64,000 bases of DNA, taken from positions 12,531,182-12,595,181 of the forward strand of contig OZ026847.1 in the NCBI GenBank assembly GCA_964023205.1. Direction: 5' to 3'. Shown piece by piece: positions 34,914 to 47,100 of the stretch (the stretch's first letter is position 1; each line of letters begins with the position of its first letter). The translations under genes were made by a program, and so were the position numbers. This DNA comes from Lutraria lutraria. Taxonomy: Eukaryota > Mollusca > Bivalvia > Venerida > Mactridae. The notes under the pieces were generated by a model. That model ran no database searches and was not told the origin of the DNA. It was given only the letters and a program-made list of their open reading frames with translations.

Positions 34914-35540
34914 GACGAATTTTAGTCATGTGTATGAGTTTATTCTAGTTGTGTGCGACTACATAGTTTAGTGTGTCTATTACTAGTTTAGGCGAAACTT
35001 GCCATTTAATTGGCTTATGGTGATGCCGGTCATTTTATTTGGTCATTCACTGAACTGTCTGTTCGTCGCGTAATCTGTCATGTTTTACTGAATGTATTCG
35101 TCTGCTCTTTTGTTAATAGTTGAAAAGTAAGTAAGTCATGTAGGGATTGCCCTGTGATGATGACCTAGATTAGTTGTTGTGGCATAATATCGGAAATGCT
35201 ATTTGAAGTAAGTTTAATGTGGTTGTTTCACGGTGACTGTGGTTGTATTTAGGGTATATTTTATTTTATTGATGTATGGTATGGTATTATCATGTACTTG
35301 TGAACTATATACATGCATTTATTCATTTGTCAAATACTCATGATTGTCAATATATGTGTATTATTTATAACTTGTGAATTAGTTATACTCTCCATAATGG
35401 AGGATTGAATGAAATATACTGTCAATATCCTGTATGAAGAAACAACAAATTCATACAAAACAAATAAACCAATAGGCGTCTTGTAATTCGTCTTCCAATT
35501 ACGTTTCGTTATAGTTTTTCTTGTTTTGTCTATGAATACA
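34914..35540. other. Copy-C insertion of about 620 bp in module Q
   Basis: Copy B reads 'attgtctagatacgtgtttg' continuously at about 27649-27668. In copy C the match breaks at 'tttttctag' (about 34913) and resumes after 'tgtctatgaatac' (about 35542). The inserted DNA includes a small palindrome 'ctccataatggag' and ends near A-rich 'acaaaacaaataaa'. No ORF of note is present and the type is undetermined. Confidence 0.5.
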
Positions 35541-35827
35541 TTTTTCAGCATAATCACCAAATGACCAGAGAATACGGACGAAATATATTTATTTACTTTC
35601 AACAGAATCTTTCAATAAAGGACAACACAGTTTTATTCAGAAATTTGCGCAGACGTTAAAAAACATTTCGGTCCACCGATCTTCGGACGAAATTCGTGAA
35701 ATTTTGTCCTGTGTGAATAAAAATGATATCATTCTAACGGTAATTTCCTTGGAGCAATTTTGTAGTTCTTTAAATTCAAAACAGTCATTCAGAAAAAGTT
35801 TTATCCAAAAACGACGAAATGATGTAC

Positions 35828-36212
35828 TGTAAAGCTCCGTTATTAAAACCACCCTTCGGACCGCCATGAAGTGGTCTTAATTTGAAGTCGGTCTTATAAA
35901 TAGCGGAACGATTGACGATGATAACAATTGTAATATGTAGTTCAACTATACAAGCCACTTGACATACATTCTAATCCTTAATTGTGTGTTTATGAGTATT
36001 TTATGCATGTGTTTTCTTTATATTGTTTAATATACATAAAACAGCATTAATTATATAGAAAGCTGAGTTCATTTTGAGAGTTCAAGAAGTAAAGAAATAT
36101 TGATTTTATTTTATGAACATTTGTCAATGAGTGATTTCATGAATGTATTCCATTGGTGATTGTCATTTTATGATTAAAAAACACCGATGTTATAGTTTAA
36201 TGAATTAATTGA
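35828..36212. other. Copy-C insertion of about 385 bp in module Q
   Basis: Copy B has 'gcagtaataattagttgacg' (about 27996-28015) where copy C has about 385 extra bases. The insert opens with 'aaagctccgttattaaaacc', runs through two similar 'gaag(tg/tc)ggtctta' words, then reaches 'taaatagcggaac', an imperfect inverted partner of the start (35831-35848 versus 35895-35911). It may be a small transposon end or a solo terminal repeat. Confidence 0.45.
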
Positions 36213-39200
36213 ATAATAATAAGTTGACAGGGACGAATTGGTTCCATTTTTTTGTATTTGACTTTTATCACAGATTTTAAGGATTTTTTAATTTGTATGC
36301 AAATACAAACATTAGTTCAGTGTTATGCAATTTAATGAGCTAAGATTAGGCATCCAGATTCGTGACGACACGCTCATCTCCAGGACTTAAAGTTTCTCCT
36401 ACTGCAAGCCAAGCACACAAAGGATGGATAAAAGGGCCTAAGTACATGTCATTCTCCAAACATCGCTCGTTTGTTTGACATGATGCAAATATTCAATATC
36501 AACATGCGCTGGCTATTGAAGTCACGCGCAAGTTAGACATTCGAGCGCAGTGATTTAAAAAAATCTGAATATACTTTTCATCTTAATTACCACCATGGTG
36601 TATCTTCTTTGTATACGCCATTTTTCGTTATTGGTCTATTTTGGAATTAATTATGTCACATGGAAGACTTTTCAATTGAAGATAAATGCAGGTAGTCCAA
36701 CATCCTTACGTAATAGGCTTATTAGAAATATGTCTATACAAGCTATGTTCGCGGCACATTTAGCCAGAAGTCATTTGTCATTCAATGCCGATTTTAGTAA
36801 TACGAGTAAAGAATATGGGTGTACATAATGTTCCGGAGAATAAGATTAGCACTGGTTCATATTTAAGGGTCAATGGTTACTTGAAGTAAATCACTGAAGA
36901 AGAAAACCTTTACCGTAACCCATATATCTACACTAATGCGTACATGCTTAAACATTAACATGAATTGCTCCTGAAGTTTCGAGCATAACGATTTAATAAT
37001 ATTGTTTCAAATGTAATTATATAAGAATAATTGTCTACAGTATTCTTCACTGAAATTGTAATTGGTACCATATATCGTCGAGTATCATAAGCCCGACGAT
37101 ATTAATTCAGAATAATTCGATGATGAAATTGTTAATATTGTCTGCGGAATATAATACTAGTACTGTTATTAAACAGTGTCTTGTGAGACACGATGCTAGG
37201 CTTTAGTCAGTCGTTGTTGCATCCTCAGTGATAATTTATGAAAAAGCATTCTTTAAATGAGGCTCAAATCCAGATTGAACACGGACATCATAATAATTAA
37301 CACATTGTAGTAATGACTTTGTTGATATAGAGTCATCAGTAATATTATCAAATGATGGATATTCAAGATTTGTTCAATCATACACTTTATCATTAATTCG
37401 AAATTTGGTCGCTTAACGACATAGAAACAAACGATGGGCAGATAACTCATGAACAAGTATCGCAACCTCCAAAGTCGTTTTCGCTTAAATGTTTCTATCA
37501 TTATATGTCATGATCACGTTAAATCTTAAAAAAATATGTCTATACGTTTCATTCTGCTTATATGTCTATGTGCAGACTGTCAGATATGTCCTTAAATAGG
37601 AGTAAAACATCACATTTCGAGTCTCTCCGCGGATTTGGTCTATGACTAGTAATCACTAGCCCATCATCACAGTGAGTTCTAATTCCAACAGAGACAAAAT
37701 ACATTTACACGTGAAGAAGATATCCAACTAACTCCTTGAAGGCCGGTCGTCTACCCTAATGTACGCATGAGTTCTTCCTCCATCGTCAAAGTTGGATAAG
37801 TCGCCAAATGACCTATGAACAAAACCAAGACACCACAAAAACACGCTGTATTCGTATACAGAGCCATCTGACATTAGAAAGATAGAGACTTGATTTATTT
37901 TCGAAACGTTCTGCATTCGTGTTATAATCTTTATTCACCTTTTTTTAGTGTGTCTTCAATGCAATGATAAATAAAAATGTGCGTGCGTGTATTTTGTTTC
38001 CATCAATACTGCAAATAGTTTATAATTGCATATTTAATTAATGGTCTTATATTCAAAAAGTTGTTTTGTCTGCACGAAAACGATATATAATTCATAATTT
38101 GCGAAATTGTTTGATGCTATTCAGACGCATTTAGTAGTTTGGCATATTTGGACCATCAATTGCCTATTATATTTTATTTATAAACGTTTGTCTTCGACTG
38201 AAAGAGTGTGTATTTCTGACATGTAAATCAATGATTATTGCTTGACAATGTACGTTATAGAATATTTGATATTTAAAGCCAGACTCCAGGAGTGTTTCAT
38301 TTGTGATTTGAGGCTCACAAATCCTTAAATTGATAATAATATGGGGAAGATGAAATATTAATAAGCCAACTTAGAGAGGTGGATGGCATACATGAGGGCA
38401 ATAATTCTATCAAATAGCGTGAGTTTAAATTTCCTTATTTGGACATTTAACTCAAACTACACACCACATTTAAAAATACTATAAATAAACTATATCTTTA
38501 CATCAATACACATACGACATCATAGAAAAGAAACAGAACGTTAACCGTTCAAAGATTTCAACAATATGAAGCAACTAACACGACTCCCAACAATCAACAT
38601 GTAAGCTCAACACAACTTACATCCTACATAATAATCCGTGTATCTCTATCCTCTTCTTCTTCCATTGTAAAATCCAGTAGGCTTCTCTGACAGCGCGAAT
38701 GGCCTCATGTCATGACCATATGATACAACGTAAAGTTTAATTAGAAAATGAAAGTTTATCGCGTTTAACAGACATTCAACGAAAGTTTTTTTTCTATTTA
38801 AAGAGCTCTGATTAAAATCAAAAGGTCAGCTGGGCATGGGAACAAAGGTTATTCGCAGACGCAACGAAACTTATACTTATACACGCCTGTCTAATTTCTT
38901 ATTGTTGTAAAATACAACTTTCTGATTCTAAGTAGCAGAGTAATGACATTAAAACAACACACATCTGTTAGATCAATTTAGGCAACTGATTTAGGCGCCA
39001 TGATGATAAGACTACAATGGAACATACACTTATTTTTTCTTGTACAAAGTTAACACAAGTAGAAACTGGATTAAATAACATACTAGTATACAAATGGTCA
39101 CATTTAAATTTGTACATCAGCAAAATGTATATGAATACGTTGTATAAACAAATAAATAATTTATTATATCAATTAAGAGGAGGTAGATATACTACTAAAT

Positions 39201-39300
39201 CGTACTTTATGATTAAATCCTAGTATTAACACTTAGTAACGGGGTGAACGAGGAGGTCTCATGTTTCTAAATGGCGTAATGTAAATCCTAAATAATGATA

Positions 39301-39845
39301 AGGAATGAGTTCAATAGGCGATCATCTGGGGAGATATTGACGATCCCTCCTGTGAAAATTAGAGATACAATGATTTTCTGTGGCGAAACACATTCCATTG
39401 TCTCAATGTTAGTACACGAAGTCCAACATTTTCTGTCACATATTTTAAGTAGTTAAGTTCGTCCAAAGGCAAGACATTCATCTAGTTGTGGCTGTAGCCT
39501 TCAATAACGAGATACCTAGTGTTGCAGCTACTGATAAAGCGGTGTTTTCGATCAAATATGTTCTTTTATATTAACGCTGTGTATAAAACAACAGGTTCAG
39601 TTGTGACAGGACTATCAATATGTTTCATACAGTTCTTAAAACACTGTTCTTATTTCACTTCTCACATTCTTCAATCTTCCCTACCCGTACCCTTTTGATT
39701 TCTCTTTAAGGATAAGCAAACATTTTATTTTCATAGGACCATCCATATGCTTAATGCAAATGTACATATGAATATATGGCGTGCTTTGAGAAGACAATCA
39801 TATCACGTACGAATCATCAGTCAAAAGTAGATTTATCAATTTGCT
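39301..39845. other. Copy-C insertion of about 540 bp in module R
   Basis: Copy B goes from 'aataatgaaga' straight to 'cgctacaatatattaccac' (about 30950-30980). Copy C separates the same anchors by about 540 bp. The inserted segment has no open frame or terminal repeat that I can see. Confidence 0.5.
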
Positions 39846-41005
39846 ACACTATATTACCACTGTGCATGTTTAAAGCCAGGGGTTGATTAATTGGGATGCA
39901 CTATACTAAGTAAGTGATGCATACAGGGAATTGGAGCGATATATTGTCAAAGAAAGGAGCATACACCATTGTCTTTCGAAAATTGATCGGAGTTCTGATC
40001 TAGGATATTTCGAATCCCTAGACGAAATAATGACAACATACCGTACTTTTTTAATTTGCATATTTTACCATTTCTCAACCTCAGCGGCATTTGAAAGGGA
40101 AAGAATCATAAGCATGTATACTTACACTGCACAACTTTTATAGACAGTCAACATTTTTTTGTGTGTTGTTTTTTTATGAGCAAGACTCTCACTTACTTTC
40201 TATTGCATGTCAACAATATCATGATGTGTAGTAGATAATTATCTGCCTAAAATGATATATAACGCATTTTAATCGCCCCCTGTAATTTGAAGTGATTTAT
40301 TATATATGATACGACCCTTTGTAAGTCTGTATACCGATTCCGTAGAGTTAACCTCGATGTTAAGTGTTGCGAAGTTTTATGGTTGATTTTTGTATCAACA
40401 AATAAAACATATGATTTCCAACCGTCACTACAAAAGTGATAAGAAATAGCAATAAAAAAGTCCATCTATCACCAGACAAGTTTGCACAGATTTCTGCATC
40501 TTACGGCCAAAGGAGGTGATTGGGGATGAAGGTGACAATAATCAAAACCATGAAACTTCTACAAACTTTACATCGAAGTTAACTCTACGAAAGGTCGGTT
40601 GCAAGATGTGCAAAATCTACTTATACAGTATATTTGTTTTGAAGTAACTATGATAGTGTAAGAACGTGATGTTGTATGGTTTCGGATAACGGATATTTCT
40701 TTGTCAATCTAGGAAATGATCTGACCTATGCTTAATGATAAATTGGTCAGTTACTTTTCTGGCTGACACGGACACGGAACATATTGTTCTGTAGTCTTTG
40801 CATTTAGTATTGAATCGGAGATTAGACTTATGTACGTGTTGTTGTATTAGCTGTCATTAGCTCATTAGTTTTATAATTACGTAGGAAATAACATACCACT
40901 TCATGCAACAAACAGTAGGATGCGGTGACCCATATGGGGTTTCTATTATGTGTTATGTCACAACAGGCTACTGTACTGCATAACACAATGACGACAATAG
41001 TCAAT

Positions 41006-43157
41006 AAAAACGTTGTCCATACAATGTATAGAATGGTTGCCCACATGAATTAATTAGATTACATTATAAATAAAATTATTGAAATAACGCAATTCGCCCT
41101 AATGTTCGTATTTATCATTTTCTACAGTCTATACAACTTAGAAGTATGTTGTTCGAACAGTTTTAAACCTGTGAAGTATAAAGGAGTGAAACGCGATCTT
41201 AGATTAAACATTCCCTGTAGTCGTGTATGATGTCTATCGGCAGTAACCCCGGTTGCCATTTGTCTGTGCTCTTAAATGTTTGTTCTGTGATTCGGGAAAA
41301 GGATTAATTGCTCAGATATGGAAACACTATTCTCAGTTTAATTCATAAGGGGCTACGTTTTCGTGATATTTAATATCATATGGTATACTTACCTCATTCC
41401 ACATACTTTATCACTTTTCACAATTGCGTTTTACCTTCAATTACCATGCTCGAGAAAGAACAGCAGCTGTATTGTCTAATTAATAATTTTAATATAATAT
41501 CACCAACAGCTGAATTTAAGACATTTTTTGTGAATCAACAACCACTGTTTTAAAAATACTGGAAAATAAATCTCATCCAGCGACCACTTTGATAATAATA
41601 CCACATGTTTTCGAACCATTTTGCGAAAATCCTATGCATTTCAATAACTTAAAGATAATGCGACCTCTTCACTGTATTGCCCTTTTAGTCCCCAAGGTGG
41701 TCTTAGTAACCTGTTTTACTGCTTAAAACAACCATAAAAATGGACATAATGAATTTTTCGTCGAATGAAATAGAAAAAAATCGATTGACATCGCGACGCA
41801 TTGTTCTCCAATATGCGGCATCAACAGCAAACGTCTGAACATCGTTACAGACGGTCGTGAGCTTCAAAATACTAGTTTATAAAACAATCTTCGATAGTGA
41901 ACATATGTGATATACCGTAACAGCAATTGAGATAGGAAATATTGGTTAATAAGGTGAGTTATAAACATATTGTTGGATTTATCATGAAACTGTGATGCTG
42001 ATTTTTTCTTTACTTTGTTGTTTGTTAGTGTAGGGAATAATTACTATTTATATATATAGTATTTTATTAAATAAAAAAAAACTTATATAGTACCATTTCG
42101 CTTTTGTCTCATATAAATTCTAGTGATTCCTTAATTAATTTATGTGCTATATTGTAACAATTTTAAAGCAAAAAAACATACAATTATTTTGTTAGTGTAT
42201 TTTTTTACTTGTCATTTAAAACAAAAAAGACATAATTTAGTTTTACATTTTCAGATAATTAATAATATTTATCCATCCTAATTACTTTAAAAGCAACGAG
42301 GAATGAAATGGTACATTCAGCTTAGTTTTATCATTTTAAATCGACAAAATAACTTTACCTAATTATCTTTCCATTTCCTCAATTAAACAACTTTTAAAAC
42401 GTCCAAAAATGTGACAATTTTTTAGGGGCAGTATATATAACTGATATATTATATTGCCAGAATAAGTTCAGAGTATACCGGAAAGAACTTCAATTTTAAA
42501 AGCGTGTATCACTTTTCTTAAGTACCCTTATACTGAATATAGTGTATGTATATTTTTTACTTAATCTAGTTTTCATTAACTTTAAATATAAACTGAAGCA
42601 ATAAAAAATAGAATATTAATCCAGGCTGTTGAAATATTAGTTTTGAATAGTGAGTATGTTTTTTTGTATTTTTAAAACAATTTATAACTAAGCCATTAAG
42701 ATTGTTTAAGTATAACACGACTATACAGTATTCGAATACATTTAAAGAGTTCCTCTGCATTCTTACAATTTATGATATAAAACATTTTTATTTACACTGT
42801 AAAAGGATAGAGTAAACAATTGCAATTTACATATCAAAAAGGCTTTAAAATACAAAATGCTATATAGAGAGAGTTTCGCGTATCTAGAAATCACGATGTA
42901 AATAAAGATCTTGTTATGCACTGTTTCAGTACCAATTAAGATCGGTGCCCATCTGAATAAAACACCATACGTCAGTGTATCCAATCACAGAATATGTAAA
43001 GGTTATCTGCAGAAAAAGTTTTGACATTATTAGCCAAGAGATGTCAGCGTTAGATGCATTATGTGACAGTAATAGTTTCAAAACACAAATAACTGAGACA
43101 AGTAATGTATTGCATCACATTGAAAACAATAAAAAATATAAAAAAATATTTAAAAAA
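41006..43157. other. Non-coding stretch after the triplication
   Basis: This is very AT-rich, with many A and T runs. The plus frame at 42975-43166 (63 codons) has a fairly balanced start (RKSFDIISQEMSALDALC) that decays into Lys/Asn-rich sequence. I cannot assign it. Nothing else stands out. Confidence 0.4.
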
Positions 43158-43373
43158 GTACATTGATCAACACCATAAAAGCCATGCTTAAATCTATCAA
43201 AGACTTAAGAATTTGAATGAGCAATAGGATACTTGTGCAACAACCCCCAGTTCCCCAAAGTATGAGTACATTGATCAACACCATAAAAGCCATGTTTAAA
43301 CCTATCAAAGATTTAATAATTTGAATGAGCAATAGGACACTTGTGCAACTACATCCAGGTTCCCCGAAGTATG
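43158..43373. repeat. Two-copy 108-bp tandem duplication
   Basis: The copies are 43158-43265 and 43266-43373, each opening with 'gtacattgatcaacaccata' and containing 'gaatgagcaatagga'. They differ at about a dozen sites plus a more diverged 'caacaaccccc' versus 'caactacatcc' stretch. The period is a multiple of three, so a minus-strand frame (43389-43150) encodes two 36-residue repeats (LIKSLI then LNMAFMVLINVL in one copy). No matching protein family is known to me. Confidence 0.85.
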
Positions 43374-43945
43374 ACTTCACTTTAAACATATTGAACTATA
43401 TTCATTTCACTAAAATAAAGAATGGCTTAGTAAATAAAACACTTATTATATTTAATCATAATCATAAGTGAGAATATAAAAAACGAATTCCCAAAATTTA
43501 GCGAATTTGAATTTAACACAGCAAACAATGCTCACACCAAACGTCAAGATGGGCCATGTAAATCCTCGTGCTGTCTGTTAATGAACTGTGGACAATGTTT
43601 ACTTTGGATATCAGTTTTTTACCACGGTTAATAAGATAAAACGAAATCTCAGTATATGTTAAGTTAAACTTTTCCTAGCAAGGATATAAAATGTATAATT
43701 ATGTATAATAATAAACAGAGATTGATTCAATAAATCGCTTATATCAAGTATTGTTTTACCATTTATCTGTACATTTTGTAATTCGAATATAAGACGATAT
43801 TAGTAGAAGCCTTGGGCAATCAGCCGAGACTGTGGGTAAGTATTTGGTGACTATTGCATGTACGAGTGTATTTCATTAAAATAATCAAGCATGCAAAAAT
43901 AATGGATTATTTTACTCGCTTAACAGTATTTCTTGTCGCGTGACC
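43374..43945. other. Non-coding stretch before SINE family 1 copy 2
   Basis: This is AT-rich with no gene or repeat recognised. Confidence 0.4.
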
Positions 43946-44194
43946 CGCTTCCGTGGTGGAGTGGTTTAGGTCGCAGACTTCAAACCACTGTAACCTCTCA
44001 CTGATAGTGGATTTGAGATCAGCTGCCGATCATGTATGTCTATTTATATATGAGAAAGTAGACAGTTGCTTACGGATGGTGGATTTCTAGTACTAGTTCT
44101 TCACTGGAACGATGTTTAGGTGTACTGTCCGCCTCATATGACTTTGATTGTTAAAAAGGGGCGCAAAAAAAACCTCAAACACACAAACAAAACA
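43946..44194 (+). mobile_element. tRNA-derived SINE, family 1 copy 2
   Basis: The head 'ccgtggtggagtggtttagg' followed by 'tcgcagacttcaaaccac' resembles the 5' half of a Leu/Ser-type tRNA. The shared blocks with copy 1 are 'taacctctcactgata' (43991-44006), 'cagttgcttacgga' (44063-44076) and 'gcctcatatgact' (44131-44143). The B-box region (around 44010) is more decayed than in copy 1. The tail is A-rich with ACAAACAAAAC. An open frame at 44120-44401 overlaps the tail and is not considered a gene. Confidence 0.8.
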
Positions 44195-47100
44195 TCTTGT
44201 CTGCGTGGTCGTGATAGTAAGATGGTTAATGAAACTACCTACCTTGTTATTTGCAGTAAGAAATCATTTGCATGCTTCCCGTCATTGATAGAATCAGAAT
44301 CGCCCACAAGTCACGACAAGAGGAAATGCATTCTGCTAAAATCATTAATGCGCATTAATATTAATCATCACAATAATGTTGTTACCATTGAATTTCACTG
44401 ATGATTATCATAATTATACCCTGATCTCGTATAAATGACATTCAACACCTACAAGCTGTTAGTTCTGACGCTTGAGTCACTTATTATTCATTAATCTAGA
44501 TCACGTATACCTTAATGGCAGAGGAATAGTGGTGTCAGATTTCTACGCAGCATTATTTAGGTCACGTGCGTGCATATCAGTTACAGTCACTTTAAAAGTG
44601 ACCTCATTTAGTCTGGTGTTTTGCACATGTACACCATACAATGTCCGACAGAAGCACTGATGTTTTTGATAGGTGTCTAGCTATTCAATAAAGTAATATT
44701 AGTGAAGTGACAGTCTTTCATCTGATAGTCAACAACGATAAAAACAAAGTTATTTCCCCCTCCGGACACGCCGATCATTGTCATTGATATACAATACAAT
44801 GTATTCGAGTTCCCCATCCCCAGGAATTCTATAACCATGCTCTTCTGTATCAATAACGATGGATTTTTTTTCACCAAAAAGCTCATTAAGTACTATTGGT
44901 TGATAAACCGGATTGGTTTGAATAACCAAACTTTTTTTATAATTTATTCAGTATTGTTTCGGATTACAGATGAAATGCAATACGGAGATTATTAGCAGCG
45001 ATAAAACCTTAGTCAATAAGTTCATTCATTTCATACAAAATACTGGTATCAAATTTTCGTAAAATGACCATTTCATTTTTTAATATGAAATCACCCGGCT
45101 AAATACGATATCTTATAGTTAGAAAACTTTCTAAAGTGCACTTACACTAATTAAAAGTTAACAAGTGCATCTACGCAACCTTTACCTGAGGTAAAACCAT
45201 ATAAAAAATAATAAACAAATACGAATAACCTAAATTAAAAAAAAAAAATTTGCTCTAACGCTTCTAAGTTTGAAATTTTGAATAAGAATTTATTTTTGTT
45301 GAACATTTTTTTCCTATTTTGATTCAATACTGAGTCAACGAGCATATTGCGGAAACAGCGAATAGCGAAAAAGTATAAAATTTTATGCGGATCGAAAAAT
45401 TTAAAAATAAAACATTGTTTGTGTCGCCGTCATTTTTGGGGCCAGTCGCGTTAAGGCAAACTCCCATATCTTTATTATTAGCCTAGCACTGTATCTACAT
45501 TTCTTAAAAACGGAAATAATATCAAAACCACTTAATATGTGACTGACTTAATATCAAATCATAATGGAGAAGGCAATAACTTAGTTTGACGATGTTAATA
45601 TTACAGAGAAATGCCCATGCTCGGTAATTGCAAATAGATAAACAATTGATTTCCTCCCAAGACGTTTAAAAAACAGATGTGTCAATATTAACGAAAGGAG
45701 TATTGAAAAGGTGGAAAGGTCACCGGTAGATTTTTTAGGATGCCGAAAATATTTTAATCAAATATAATAGAATGCCCTTTAGGAGTCATTTTAACATTAC
45801 AGCGCCTCGTGATTTAAATGATTTAAAGGCTTCTGTAAGAATTCTGGTAAAATTGTATAACCCAACAAAAAAGCATTGAAGAACCTTTTTGTTAGAATTT
45901 TAGAACTTATTCTTTGCTATTCTATTATGGTTAACATCATTATCATTTACGCTTCAGAGAAAAAATTCTTACTGACTAAATCTTTTTTATCTTTCGATTT
46001 AATAATGGGGAAATACAGAAACTTAAAAGGTATAAAAAACATTGTCTGATAATTAAGAGCGTTCAGTTCTAAACGTACATAGGCTAACACAGTAAACATA
46101 TTTTAGAAATCTGTTACCGAAAGTTGTGATGTAGTTCAGTCTTTCTATGGACGCCATTTCATGCTTTCAAGTAATACTGAAACGTAATCTGAATAGGTCC
46201 GCGCAAAACAGCAGCTGAAATCACGCTTGCTTCCATTAACGGCTTTGTGTCAAGAATCTTTATTTTCCAGGAAATTTGAGACAAAATTAAAATGTTTACA
46301 TTTATTCTAATATAAAAAAATGAAACTACAGGTATTTAACATTACGTGTTGTGGCTTTCGAAATTGATATAAATGTTTACCAGTCATAACTACATAACTT
46401 TTATATACATAAATGTCCAAAACGTGTAATAAACTAGTTTAGCATAAGCGTTACAAGTGATAATTTTAATAGATAAGCCAATTTCAGGATATTTGCTGGT
46501 ATTGTAAACAGTATAACAAAAGTACAAAGGATCCAAAAAACAGTACTGTGCTTTAATTATAGCGGGTGTTTAAGACTACTGTAAGTAAAGATCGTCGCTT
46601 GACATTTATTTAATACGTCAATTTATTTTATGATGTAGGCCTACTTCAAAGAATTAAATCTTATCTTCATTCTTTCTTGGGCGCTTAGACTTAATAGTTT
46701 TATGTTCAGAACTAAATATTTTACCGACTTGTGTGTTTTTTTTGTTTTTGCACATTCAACGAAATTGGCGTAGGATCATTGAAAAGGTTTTTCATCAATT
46801 ATTTTTTTTGTACTTACAAGATATCATTTTAATAAATGCTCTTTCTAATGATTTATGACCAATTTTCCTTGTCTAAATAGGAAATTTAATGCTTTGGTCG
46901 AAAAGTTTTGGAAACTTGATATTCAGGGGACATTACAATTGTCATAAATTTCACAGGCGGTGAAATATTGATTTAAAATCAGATATATGGATCAATCCTA
47001 CTGTATAAGAAGATAGCCCTCCTGGGGAAATAATCGAGTTTTCTTTGTCTACAGTGCTAATGAAAAGCCAAGCGTCATTATGCATGTTAAATAGAGATCT

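Larger units (their letters stand above)
31976..41005 (+). repeat. Tandem block copy C (modules P, Q and R)
   Basis: This is the most complete copy. P is about 31976-34530, Q about 34530-39000 and R about 39000-41005. It is about 9 kb because of private insertions relative to A and B: about 32172-32620, 32996-33360, 34914-35540, 35828-36212 and 39301-39845. R ends near 41005, after 'ctattatgtgttatgtcaca', which also marks the end of B. The 144-codon frame at 33840-34274 lies in P but is not kept open in copy A, so I do not call it a gene. Confidence 0.85.

Noticed and set aside
37728..37916. 62-codon minus ORF in copy C with a similar segment in copy B
   Set aside because: The peptide SDGSVYEYSVFLW is shared with copy B, but the frames then diverge by indels, so it reflects shared DNA rather than a conserved protein.
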